12,940 bases of DNA, taken from Chitinophagaceae bacterium (GTDB taxonomy: Bacteria; Bacteroidota; Bacteroidia; Chitinophagales; Chitinophagaceae). Numbering within the stretch: position 1 is the first letter of the stretch; each line of letters begins with the position of its first letter. The position numbers were made by a program, and so were the translations under genes. Location of the stretch: assembly GCA_003526435.1 (NCBI GenBank), contig DPWF01000288.1:1-12940 (forward strand). The letters are read 5' to 3'. The notes under the pieces were generated by a model. That model made no database searches, was not told where the DNA came from, and worked only from the letters and a program-made list of their open reading frames with translations. Positions 8,035 to 12,940 of this stretch are shown here, piece by piece.

Positions 8035-8042
8035 TATCTTTG
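8035..8042 (+). promoter_or_regulatory. -7 box of the mnmE promoter, abutting the heptamer array
   Basis: TATCTTTG matches TAnnTTTG at all fixed positions and starts one base after the last heptamer. The nearest TTG upstream (8016-8018) is part of a CCATTGA unit, 16 nt away, slightly shorter than the usual 17-23. Transcription would start near 8049, leaving a leader of about a dozen nucleotides before the ATG at 8062. Confidence 0.55.
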
Positions 8043-8061
8043 CCCCAAACAACAGCTACAG

Positions 8062-9444
8062 ATGTCCATTCACTTATCAGGTTGGGATGATACCATTGTT
8101 GCACTGGCTACACCGCAGGGTATTGGGGCCATTGGTGTGATAAGGGTGAGTGGAAAAGAAACTTTTACGATTCTCAATCAGTTATTTCCATCCAAAGATT
8201 TAAATGCACAGCCATCGCATACCATACAGGTGGGTTTTTTAAAAGAAAGAGAGCAGGTATTGGATGAAGTGGTACTGTCATTGTTTAAAGCACCACGTTC
8301 CTATACAGGAGAAGATGTAATAGAAATAAGTTGTCATGGTTCTCCTTTTATTCAGGAACAGGTAATACATGCCATTACAAAACGGGGAGCCAGGCTGGCC
8401 AAACCAGGAGAGTTTACGCAGCGTGCATTTTTAAATGGTAAACTAGACCTGGCACAGGCAGAATCTGTAGCCGATTTAATAGCCAGTAATACCGAAGCCA
8501 GTAGAAAAACCGCCTTACACAATATGCGCGGAGGCTTCTCATCAGATCTCAAACAATTGAGGGAACAACTCATTCGTTTTTCGGCGATGATAGAACTGGA
8601 ACTCGATTTTTCGCAGGAAGATGTAGAGTTTGCAGATCGAACTGCATTGAAACAACTGATTGATGAGCTGGATGGATCAACACAGCAACTCATCCGTTCA
8701 TTTTCATTGGGTAATGTAATTCGCAATGGGGTACAGGTGGCTATTATCGGCAAACCCAATGCAGGAAAATCTACTTTACTCAATGCACTGTTGAATGAAA
8801 ACCGTGCTATTGTAAGTGATATTGCAGGTACCACACGCGATACGATTGAAGAAATCATTAACATCAATGGTATCCTGTTCAGATTGGTTGATACGGCAGG
8901 TATTCGTGAACATACATCTGATATCATTGAACAGATTGGCGTAGAAAAGAGCCTGGAGAAAATGAATGCGTCTGATATTGTGTTGTATCTCTTCGATGTA
9001 AATGAAACGACTGTAGAAGAGTTGAAGGCATTTGAAGCAACACTCAAGGCGAAAAACATACAATACCTGCTGGTGGCCAATAAAACCGATGCGGCCAACC
9101 CCGACACTATCAAGACCATGGACCATGGACCATGGACCATACCCATCTCTGCCAAAACCAATACCGGTATTGATACACTGAAACAGGCCCTCACGCAAAA
9201 AGCCATCAGTGGCGATGTAAATACCGAAGCCACCATTGTAACCAATGCCCGCCATTACGATGCCTTATTAAAACTCTCTCAATCATTAACCGATGTACGC
9301 AATGGCATGAACGACCATGTACCCGGCGATCTGCTGGCCCTCGACATTCGCCAGTGCTTACACTACCTCGGCCTCATTACCGGTGAAATTACCAATGAGG
9401 ATCAATTGGATTTTATATTTAGTAAGTTTTGTATCGGGAAGTGA
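8062..9444 (+). CDS. mnmE: tRNA uridine-5-carboxymethylaminomethyl modification GTPase MnmE
   Basis: 460 aa, full length. With MnmG it installs the cmnm5 group on U34 of certain tRNAs. The N-terminal tetrahydrofolate-binding domain begins at DTIVALATPQGIGAIGVIRVSG. The GTPase domain has G1 GKPNAGKST (230-238), the switch AGTTRDT, G3 DTAG (277-280), G4 NKTD (340-343) and G5 SAK (363-365). The C-terminus is the catalytic FCIGK with C457. Between G4 and G5 (residues ~352-360) the sequence is encoded by a 7-bp tandem repeat, apparently tolerated in a variable loop. The last 200 nt are duplicated downstream of the fic gene. It is a single-gene unit with a promoter next to the heptamer hairpin. The ATG at 8062 fits the usual MnmE start. 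Confidence 0.97.
   Translation: MSIHLSGWDDTIVALATPQGIGAIGVIRVSGKETFTILNQLFPSKDLNAQPSHTIQVGFLKEREQVLDEVVLSLFKAPRSYTGEDVIEISCHGSPFIQEQVIHAITKRGARLAKPGEFTQRAFLNGKLDLAQAESVADLIASNTEASRKTALHNMRGGFSSDLKQLREQLIRFSAMIELELDFSQEDVEFADRTALKQLIDELDGSTQQLIRSFSLGNVIRNGVQVAIIGKPNAGKSTLLNALLNENRAIVSDIAGTTRDTIEEIININGILFRLVDTAGIREHTSDIIEQIGVEKSLEKMNASDIVLYLFDVNETTVEELKAFEATLKAKNIQYLLVANKTDAANPDTIKTMDHGPWTIPISAKTNTGIDTLKQALTQKAISGDVNTEATIVTNARHYDALLKLSQSLTDVRNGMNDHVPGDLLALDIRQCLHYLGLITGEITNEDQLDFIFSKFCIGK
9114..9140 (+). repeat. In-frame GACCATG heptamer array inside mnmE
   Basis: GACCATG repeated 3.9 times (27 bp), creating three overlapping NcoI-type CCATGG palindromes. Read in the mnmE frame it gives TMDHGPWT between the G4 and G5 motifs of the GTPase. 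The unit resembles the intergenic CCATTGA/CCATTCA family when phased as CCATGGA. Confidence 0.9.
9409..9444 (+). repeat. Left direct repeat (att-like), mnmE 3' end
   Basis: The last 36 nt of mnmE, including the FCIGK codons and the stop, recur at 10874-10909 with one mismatch (C at 9435, T at 10900). Similarity stops at once after the stop codon. It is the best candidate for the left boundary of an integrated element. Confidence 0.7.
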
Positions 9445-9544
9445 GAACTTTTGCGCTGAAAACTGATAGCCGCATGGCATCCCTCTATTATGCTCAGGTA
9501 AGCCGGGCAAGACCAAAATCAGGTTATTTGTATTTATATGACTG

Positions 9545-9567
9545 AATATCAATTGTTTATTGATATT
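9545..9567. repeat. 9-bp inverted repeat upstream of the HTH gene
   Basis: AATATCAAT (9545-9553), loop TGTTT, ATTGATATT (9559-9567), followed by TTC. Its low GC makes it a poor terminator for mnmE; it may be a protein-binding site. A smaller hairpin ATTGT-AAA-ACAAT follows at 9579-9591. Confidence 0.5.
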
Positions 9568-9591
9568 TTCATGTTTTATTGTAAAACAATA

Positions 9592-9667
9592 ACTTTACAT
9601 AGATGTGCTAAAAGTAAAGTAATTTATTTACTTTTGTAGTATAAATGTAAACCTATAACTTTACTTT
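9592..9667 (+). promoter_or_regulatory. Promoter and likely operator of the HTH/Fic operon
   Basis: A consensus -7 box TACTTTTG stands at 9629-9636, about 30 nt before the ATG. No good -33 TTG is seen, hinting at dependence on an activator or a weak promoter. The heptamer ACTTTAC occurs at 9592-9598 and 9658-9664 and inverted (GTAAAGT) at 9614-9620. A 9-bp inverted repeat AAAAGTAAA (9610-9618) / TTTACTTTT (9627-9635) overlaps the -7 box. Such sites would suit autoregulation by the HTH protein, as in toxin-antitoxin operons. Confidence 0.55.
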
Positions 9668-10126
9668 ATGGCTAAGCAATCACTTCAACTGCAACAGCTT
9701 AACAACAAGATGCGCGGTTTGGCAGCACTCAGGAAAGTAGCCATGCCGCCTACAGGATGGATAAAAGCTATCCGTACGGCCCTTGGTATGTCTATGCAGC
9801 AATTGGGCAACAAACTGAATGTTTCCAGGCAGGGTGTAATGGACATGGAAAAGCGGGAAAAAGACGGCTCCATCAGCATCAGATCACTGCGCGAAATTGC
9901 AGGTGCTATGGATATGCAGTTGGTGTATGCTTTTGTACCCAACGATGGATCGCTGGATGCGCTGATTGAAAAACGGGCCACGGCATTGGCTACGGAAATT
10001 GTGATGCGTACCGCCCAAACCATGCAATTGGAAAATCAGGCCAATTCAGAAAAGCGGATACAAGCTGCCATCAGGGAGAGGGCCACGGCCATTCAAAACG
10101 AAATGCCTAAAATTTTATGGGATTAA
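9668..10126 (+). CDS. XRE-family HTH protein of the 'mobile mystery protein A' type
   Basis: 152 aa. The helix-turn-helix lies at ~33-90: WIKAIRTALGMSMQQLGNKL, then NVSRQGVMDMEKRE with the recognition helix, then SIRSLREIAGAMDMQLVYAF. The N-terminus is helical and Gln-rich; the C-terminal ~50 residues are a long Glu/Arg/Ala-rich helix, possibly a coiled coil. Architecture, size and the downstream Fic partner fit the family known as mobile mystery protein A, always encoded next to mobile mystery protein B. The gene overlaps the fic gene by 10 nt, so translation is coupled. Expected role: DNA-binding repressor of its own operon and perhaps antitoxin of the Fic protein; the latter is not shown by the sequence, since no (S/T)xxxE(G/N) Fic-inhibitory motif is apparent in it. 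Confidence 0.85.
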   Translation: MAKQSLQLQQLNNKMRGLAALRKVAMPPTGWIKAIRTALGMSMQQLGNKLNVSRQGVMDMEKREKDGSISIRSLREIAGAMDMQLVYAFVPNDGSLDALIEKRATALATEIVMRTAQTMQLENQANSEKRIQAAIRERATAIQNEMPKILWD

Positions 10127-10713
10127 CGTTAGACTATGCCGATGGCCAAACCCCTTTAGAAGATGATGAGAAAGAGGGATTGTTAATTCCTGTTATTGCT
10201 ACGCGTAGTGAGTTAGATGAATTTGAACAGTTGAATATTGAACAGGCTGTTCAGTGGACACTGGGGCGTTCCTTCAAACCGGATACCATTTTTACGGAAG
10301 CCTTTATCAGAACAGTACATAAACGCATGTTTGCTGATGTGTGGGCATGGGCAGGCGGGTTTCGTAATAGCAACAAGAACATTGGTATAGACAAATGGCA
10401 AATACCTTCCCAACTGAAGTACTTGCTGGATGATACGTGTTTCTGGTACGAAAATAATACCTATCCACCCGATGAAATGGCGCTTCGCTTCAAGCACCGC
10501 CTGGTGAGCATTCATTGTTTCCCCAATGGCAACGGCCGGCATAGCCGACTGATGGCAGATATTGTTATTGAAAAAATATACAGGCAGCCGGTGTTTACCT
10601 GGGGTGCTGCCCAGCGTTTGTCGTTGAATGATACCCGTGCTGCTTACCTGCGGGCATTAAAAGCGGCTGATACAGGTAATTATGATTTGTTGATTCGATT
10701 TGCACGTTCGTGA
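10117..10713 (+). CDS. Fic-domain protein of the 'mobile mystery protein B' type
   Basis: 198 aa. The Fic active-site motif is HCFPNGNGRHSR at 133-144: catalytic H133, and the G138-N139-G140-R141 anion-binding nest, with R144. The acidic residue usual in HxFx(D/E)GNGR is replaced by N137, which in classical Fic enzymes helps hold Mg2+. The flap region before it reads WAWAGGFRNSNKNIGIDKWQ (~76-95). The N-terminus TPLEDDEKEGLLIP is conserved in this family as I recall it. It resembles a class II inhibitory helix only in the final E-G; the Ser/Thr is missing. Fic proteins usually transfer AMP (or other groups) from a nucleotide to a target protein; donor and target here are unknown. ATG 10117 overlaps the HTH gene end by 10 nt. 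No C-terminal extra domain. Confidence 0.88.
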   Translation: MGLTLDYADGQTPLEDDEKEGLLIPVIATRSELDEFEQLNIEQAVQWTLGRSFKPDTIFTEAFIRTVHKRMFADVWAWAGGFRNSNKNIGIDKWQIPSQLKYLLDDTCFWYENNTYPPDEMALRFKHRLVSIHCFPNGNGRHSRLMADIVIEKIYRQPVFTWGAAQRLSLNDTRAAYLRALKAADTGNYDLLIRFARS

Positions 10714-10730
10714 TGCATGTGTGATTGATG

Positions 10731-10909
10731 ATGCCCCCATTACGATGCCTTACTAAAACGCTCCCAATCATTAACCGACCTACGCAATGGCATAAACAAC
10801 CACCCTCCACATTCGCCAGTGCCTACACTACCTCGATCTCATTACCGGTGAAATTACCAATAAGGACCAGTTAGATTTTATATTTAGTAAGTTTTGTATT
10901 GGGAAGTGA
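10731..10909 (+). pseudogene. Decayed copy of the mnmE 3' end
   Basis: 179 nt that align with the last 200 nt of mnmE (9245-9444). There are about 16 base differences outside the gaps, one 1-nt deletion (near 10736) and one 20-nt deletion (near 10803, lacking the counterpart of roughly 9318-9337). Identity is about 90 percent and highest in the last 36 nt. The copy has no start and cannot be translated usefully. It begins 17 nt behind the fic stop codon and ends at the old mnmE stop (TGA 10907-10909). Either it is the native 3' end displaced by integration of the HTH/Fic cassette, or a fragment brought in with it. Confidence 0.9.
10874..10909 (+). repeat. Right direct repeat (att-like), copy of mnmE 3' end
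   Basis: 36 nt, one mismatch to 9409-9444. Sequence after 10909 is unrelated to that after 9444. Confidence 0.7.
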
Positions 10910-10942
10910 CCGCCTCAGGAGTATAGCCGCTGCAACTAAACG

Positions 10943-10966
10943 TCATCCCGAGCGCAGCGAGGGATC
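10943..10966. repeat. REP-like imperfect palindrome
   Basis: TCATCCCGAGCGCAGCGA followed by GGGATC: arms ATCCC/GGGAT around a GC-rich centre. This string resembles a palindrome that I recall as frequent between bacterial genes; its copy number in this genome cannot be judged here. Confidence 0.5.
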
Positions 10967-11095
10967 TTGCCAACCTATGGTAAACCAACGCTCAAACAAG
11001 GCTAAACGGCAGATAAGGATAAAATAAGAATAAAATAAAGATATTTATTAAAATTTCTTTCTCCGAAGGGTGTACATGACAAGAGAAGTTCGACG

Positions 11096-11250
11096 CAGAT
11101 GTCTCTCGTAGAGGACTCTGCGTGTTACACAGCTCGGGTGTGCCATTTACTTTGAAGTTTATTAATTTCTTACTGAATAATCGATCATAAAAATTAATTA
11201 TTAACTTTCATAAGAGTGAGCGTTCGCAGAGTCCTCTACGAGGGCATCTA
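11096..11250. repeat. Pair of inverted ~25-bp hairpin elements (BIME-like)
   Basis: CTCGTAGAGGACTCTGCG (11105-11122) has a perfect 18-nt reverse complement at 11225-11242, and the match continues imperfectly through AGATG on the outer side. Each copy can also fold on itself (for instance CGCAGA...TCTGCG with an inner CTCT/AGAG stem and loop CGT at 11094-11122). The two bracket 102 bp of AT-rich DNA. Confidence 0.75.
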
Positions 11251-11306
11251 CTTATAATATAGTACTAAATAGTAGAAGTATGTTATAAGTTGAACTGCTT
11301 TTCAAC

Positions 11307-11915
11307 TTATTTATTTGGATAAGAAGCCTTTTTCAGAACGGGTAAATGATTTTGGGATGTATCTTTTACCGAGAGTGGTAATTGCTTTGGGTATTTTAAC
11401 TGTAATTCGAATTTTACAGATTGCTTATTATCATTGCACTTCAAGTCCTTCAATAACGATAAGCCTGCAATTAGAGCAGTAGCAACAGTTGACCACATTA
11501 TTACATGAGTAAAATATGATTGCTGTTTAAGGGATGCTTTAGTTGTTTCATTTGTTTCAAAAACTGATATATTGGCTTTAATGGCTGAATTTTCTAATTC
11601 ATTCTTTAATTGTCTAATCCTTTCTTCATCTTCAAATATGGCTGTAAATCCTCCTGATTCTAAAAAAGCCTCGGTTCTGCCGTCCACCATAGTTACATAC
11701 GAATCCCCGTCAAATGAGAAAAATACAAATCCCAATTTAGATTGATAATATAGGGCTACTATGAAAGCACTTCGTAATTTATGGTCAAATACGTTTGGGT
11801 TATCACCCAAATAAATATTAAAAGGAAGTGTAGTAGTGTCGTATTTATCTCGGTATGAAATAAAATAATTAAAGAAATTATCAAGCATTTCAGCTATCTC
11901 TTTAGTCAATCTCAT
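11307..11915 (-). CDS. Single-pass membrane protein of unknown function
   Basis: 202 aa, not recognised. An N-terminal soluble part (1-~95) ends with YVTMVDGRTEAFLESGGF, which resembles the wing end of winged-helix domains (GR-x-FLE-x-GGF) found next to membrane helices in uncharacterised Bacteroidota proteins; this is a pattern impression only. A charged helix (~95-112, EDEERIRQLKNELEN) may be a short coiled coil. One hydrophobic segment follows at ~135-155 (FTHVIMWSTVATALIAGLSLL), then a Lys/Pro-rich tail of ~45 residues. There is no signal peptide. Its ATG overlaps the stop of the 41-aa gene as ATGA, so it is translationally coupled. GC content is lower than in the tonB region. It may anchor or sense for the NYN nuclease encoded in the same operon (inference). 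Confidence 0.75.
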   Translation of the reverse strand: MRLTKEIAEMLDNFFNYFISYRDKYDTTTLPFNIYLGDNPNVFDHKLRSAFIVALYYQSKLGFVFFSFDGDSYVTMVDGRTEAFLESGGFTAIFEDEERIRQLKNELENSAIKANISVFETNETTKASLKQQSYFTHVIMWSTVATALIAGLSLLKDLKCNDNKQSVKFELQLKYPKQLPLSVKDTSQNHLPVLKKASYPNK

Positions 11916-12037
11916 ATCTTCTTCTTTTTAACCACAGTAGTAGCAGCCAACTTCATCATTTCTTCAAATGACAAATTAGATTTAGTTTGAGCAGGCTTTT
12001 TGGTAGCTTTTGGCTTTTTAGTGGGCTTTTTATCCAT
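11912..12037 (-). CDS. Small Lys-rich protein (41 aa) in the NYN operon
   Basis: 41 codons from ATG at 12037 to TGA at 11914-11912. The protein starts MDKKPTKKPKATKKPAQTKS (Lys/Pro-rich, likely disordered and nucleic-acid-binding in charge). It continues with a short amphipathic segment NLSFEEMMKLAATTVV and a KKKKI end. It is a real gene candidate because it fills the gap between its neighbours exactly: 23 nt after the NYN stop, and its stop codon overlaps the next start as ATGA. Layout (basic tail, then SFEEMMKLA) looks like a small adaptor or antitoxin-like peptide, but I know no function for it. Confidence 0.7.
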   Translation of the reverse strand: MDKKPTKKPKATKKPAQTKSNLSFEEMMKLAATTVVKKKKI

Positions 12038-12060
12038 AATCTAAATTACAAAGGGATAAT

Positions 12061-12696
12061 TTATTTCCATTCGACTGGTCTATTAAAAACTTCGCCATTT
12101 ACATTTGTAACTTTATCATCAAATTGACTTCTTAATAAATTCTTTCTACCAATTACCATAGAACCTTTAGCAAATTTTCGTACTTCATCGTTAGAACGAT
12201 CAGGCGGGAAGGCTACGAAAACCCTTTTATTATCAGCGGACTCGTTTATGAGCCTGATAGGGGGTAGCAAATCTGTATCCCCCGATACTATCATAGCCAT
12301 ATCAAAGGCATCTGTATAGTAATCTTTAACCACCTGTGTAGCAATGCCTACGTCAGTCATTTTTTCGCAGTCGTTTGGATAATCATTCCCGCAAACCCCG
12401 CAATGATTTTTTTCTTTTTGGAACTTCCCATAAAATATCTCCACTTTGTCTAAAGATTGTAAGGCTGATATAAACTGTTTTTGCCTTAATCTCTTTGCTA
12501 CATCATTTGTAACAAGAGTTGTAAAGTATTTAACTTTAACAAGTTCTTGATTTCCAGTCAATAAAGACTCTATAAGTGATTGAATATTCAACCAAAGAAA
12601 TCGCTTGAAGCCACTATCTTTTAATCCGAAGTAAAGGTTATAGCCGTCAATATAAGCGATAACACGCTCTTTTGGCGTAAATTTTTGAACATCCAT
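12061..12696 (-). CDS. NYN domain protein (PIN-like putative ribonuclease) with Cys cluster
   Basis: 211 aa. NYN/DUF88 (LabA-like) fold with its acidic residues in place: D17 and N20 in AYIDGYNLYFG, D115 in KMTDVGIATQ, and D140/D142 in MIVSGDTDLLPPI. These are the metal-binding positions of PIN-like RNases, so single-stranded RNA or tRNA cleavage is plausible. An insertion at 99-110 carries CGVCGNDYPNDC (C99, C102, C110, with H98), a possible zinc knuckle, as seen in one subgroup of NYN proteins. First gene of a three-gene minus-strand operon, 23 nt ahead of the 41-aa gene. The start at 12696 is a few residues before the first strand and is preceded by an A-rich leader. Substrate and regulation unknown. 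Confidence 0.85.
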   Translation of the reverse strand: MDVQKFTPKERVIAYIDGYNLYFGLKDSGFKRFLWLNIQSLIESLLTGNQELVKVKYFTTLVTNDVAKRLRQKQFISALQSLDKVEIFYGKFQKEKNHCGVCGNDYPNDCEKMTDVGIATQVVKDYYTDAFDMAMIVSGDTDLLPPIRLINESADNKRVFVAFPPDRSNDEVRKFAKGSMVIGRKNLLRSQFDDKVTNVNGEVFNRPVEWK

Positions 12697-12733
12697 TTTT
12701 ATCTTTTTAATCTTTTTTTAAGGTTTAAGTAGC

Positions 12734-12741
12734 TATATTTG
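12734..12741 (+). promoter_or_regulatory. TAnnTTTG-type -7 box facing right
   Basis: TATATTTG fits the Bacteroidota -7 consensus fully and points away from the NYN gene. No clear -33 TTG, only T-rich DNA upstream. A start near 12748 would be followed within about 50 nt by the terminator at 12772-12802. Confidence 0.4.
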
Positions 12742-12771
12742 TATTGCAACGCTAAATTTTAATTTAGTCCG

Positions 12772-12802
12772 ACGCACCCTCAAAAGGGGTGCGTTTCTTT
12801 TT
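12772..12802 (+). terminator. Rho-independent terminator, plus strand
   Basis: ACGCACCC (12772-12779) pairs with GGGTGCGT (12787-12794), loop of 7, followed by TTTCTTTTT. It is clearly oriented rightward, although no rightward gene precedes it. In front of it lies a 7-bp inverted repeat CTAAATT-TT-AATTTAG (12752-12767). Confidence 0.75.
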
Positions 12803-12877
12803 ATTTCATCAATCACACGAGGGGAATGTATATTGATAATATTTTTTTTCCTTTGTATCAGCACTAAGTTAGGTATT

Positions 12878-12940
12878 TTATCTTCCCGGACGGTTTTTGT
12901 TGGCTTCCATCCATTCTTCTCTTTGTTTAATCCATAGTGG
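12878..12940 (-). CDS. C-terminal end of an unidentified gene (continues beyond window)
   Basis: From the right edge, a minus-strand frame gives 20 residues, PLWIKQREEWMEANKNRPGR, then TAA at 12880-12878. The composition (Trp, charged helix, basic end) looks protein-like, and an open frame at the window edge in the direction of the next operon fits, but 20 codons are little evidence. It could be read as the tail of a gene upstream of the NYN operon, 181 nt away. Confidence 0.4.
   Translation of the reverse strand, partial: PLWIKQREEWMEANKNRPGR

Larger units (their letters stand above)
9445..10909 (+). mobile_element. Putative mnmE-targeted element carrying an HTH/Fic pair
   Basis: 1465 bp lie between the end of intact mnmE and the end of a decayed copy of the mnmE 3' end. 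The only genes inside are an XRE-HTH gene and a fic gene. Seen: a direct repeat of the mnmE 3' terminus on both sides, ending at the stop codon each time. Known: site-specific islands such as SGI1 use the 3' end of mnmE (trmE/thdF) as attachment site, and this HTH/Fic pair was named 'mobile mystery' for its link to mobile DNA. Inferred: a stripped-down or non-autonomous integrative element. No integrase, transposase or terminal inverted repeat is visible. Confidence 0.55.
10910..11306. other. Non-coding, repeat-bearing region right of the HTH/Fic cassette
   Basis: About 400 bp without a credible ORF. It holds a REP-like palindrome (10943-10966), an AT-rich stretch (10990-11060) and two inverted copies of a ~25-bp element (11096-11122 and 11225-11250). 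It is the boundary between the mnmE-linked cassette and the AT-rich minus-strand operon; the latter's transcripts must end in here, but I see no clear minus-strand terminator. Confidence 0.6.

Noticed and set aside
8352..9245. 297-codon minus-strand ORF opposite mnmE, and a second of 159 codons at 8776-9255
   Set aside because: Both lie inside mnmE, whose motifs are complete; the composition (Ser, Cys, Ile) is that of a reversed coding strand.
9445..10909. IS element or transposon
   Set aside because: No transposase and no terminal inverted repeats; the flanking repeats are copies of a gene end, far longer than target-site duplications.
10731..10909. A second functional mnmE or small C-terminal protein
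   Set aside because: No start codon in a sensible place, a 1-nt and a 20-nt deletion, and only the last domain piece present.
11041..11306. Retron-type non-coding RNA at the inverted repeats
   Set aside because: No reverse transcriptase gene in the window; the flanking gene is a membrane protein of unknown type.

Overview
The window reads as chromosomal DNA of a Bacteroidota bacterium, most likely from the Chitinophagaceae or a near relative. The evidence is the exbB-exbD-exbD-tonB layout, TonB proteins with the cytoplasmic ILD-IF-RN-YGAY-LR motif, a large DUF5117-type secreted metalloprotease, promoter-like TAnnTTTG boxes, and almost no Shine-Dalgarno sequences. The genus assignment is an inference.

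Left part (1-3793, minus strand): a ferredoxin-NADP reductase-like flavoenzyme runs off the left edge. It is separated by a strong 16-bp-stem terminator from a secreted metzincin-type zinc metalloprotease of 857 aa. Both intergenic regions here hold nested inverted repeats.

Centre (3794-7952, plus strand): an energy-transduction operon for TonB-dependent outer-membrane transport, exbB - exbD - exbD - tonB, closed by a strong terminator. It is followed by a second, divergent tonB paralogue as a separate unit. The second tonB is bracketed by arrays of a 7-bp repeat (CCATTCA/CCATTGA). The same class of heptamer repeat (GACCATG x 3.9) lies in frame inside the next gene, mnmE.

Right-centre (8062-10909): mnmE (tRNA modification GTPase) is intact. 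Directly behind its stop codon lies a two-gene cassette, an XRE-type HTH protein and a Fic-domain protein (the 'mobile mystery protein A/B' pair). Directly behind the fic gene sits a decayed second copy of the last 200 nt of mnmE, which ends exactly at its stop codon. The cassette is therefore flanked by direct repeats of the mnmE 3' end. This is the signature of an element integrated at the 3' end of mnmE, the gene end also used by Salmonella genomic island 1. No integrase is present in the window.

Right end (10910-12940): about 400 bp of repeat-rich non-coding DNA (a REP-like palindrome and a 25-bp element present twice in inverted orientation). Then follows an AT-rich minus-strand operon of three genes: a NYN-domain (PIN-like) putative ribonuclease with a Cys cluster, a 41-aa Lys-rich protein, and a single-pass membrane protein, the last two overlapping by ATGA. 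Beyond it are a short promoter-plus-terminator unit on the plus strand and the last 20 codons of a further minus-strand gene. Base composition and lack of close functional assignment suggest this end is accessory DNA.

The strongest candidates for something undescribed are the mnmE-targeted HTH/Fic cassette and the NYN/small-protein/membrane-protein operon.
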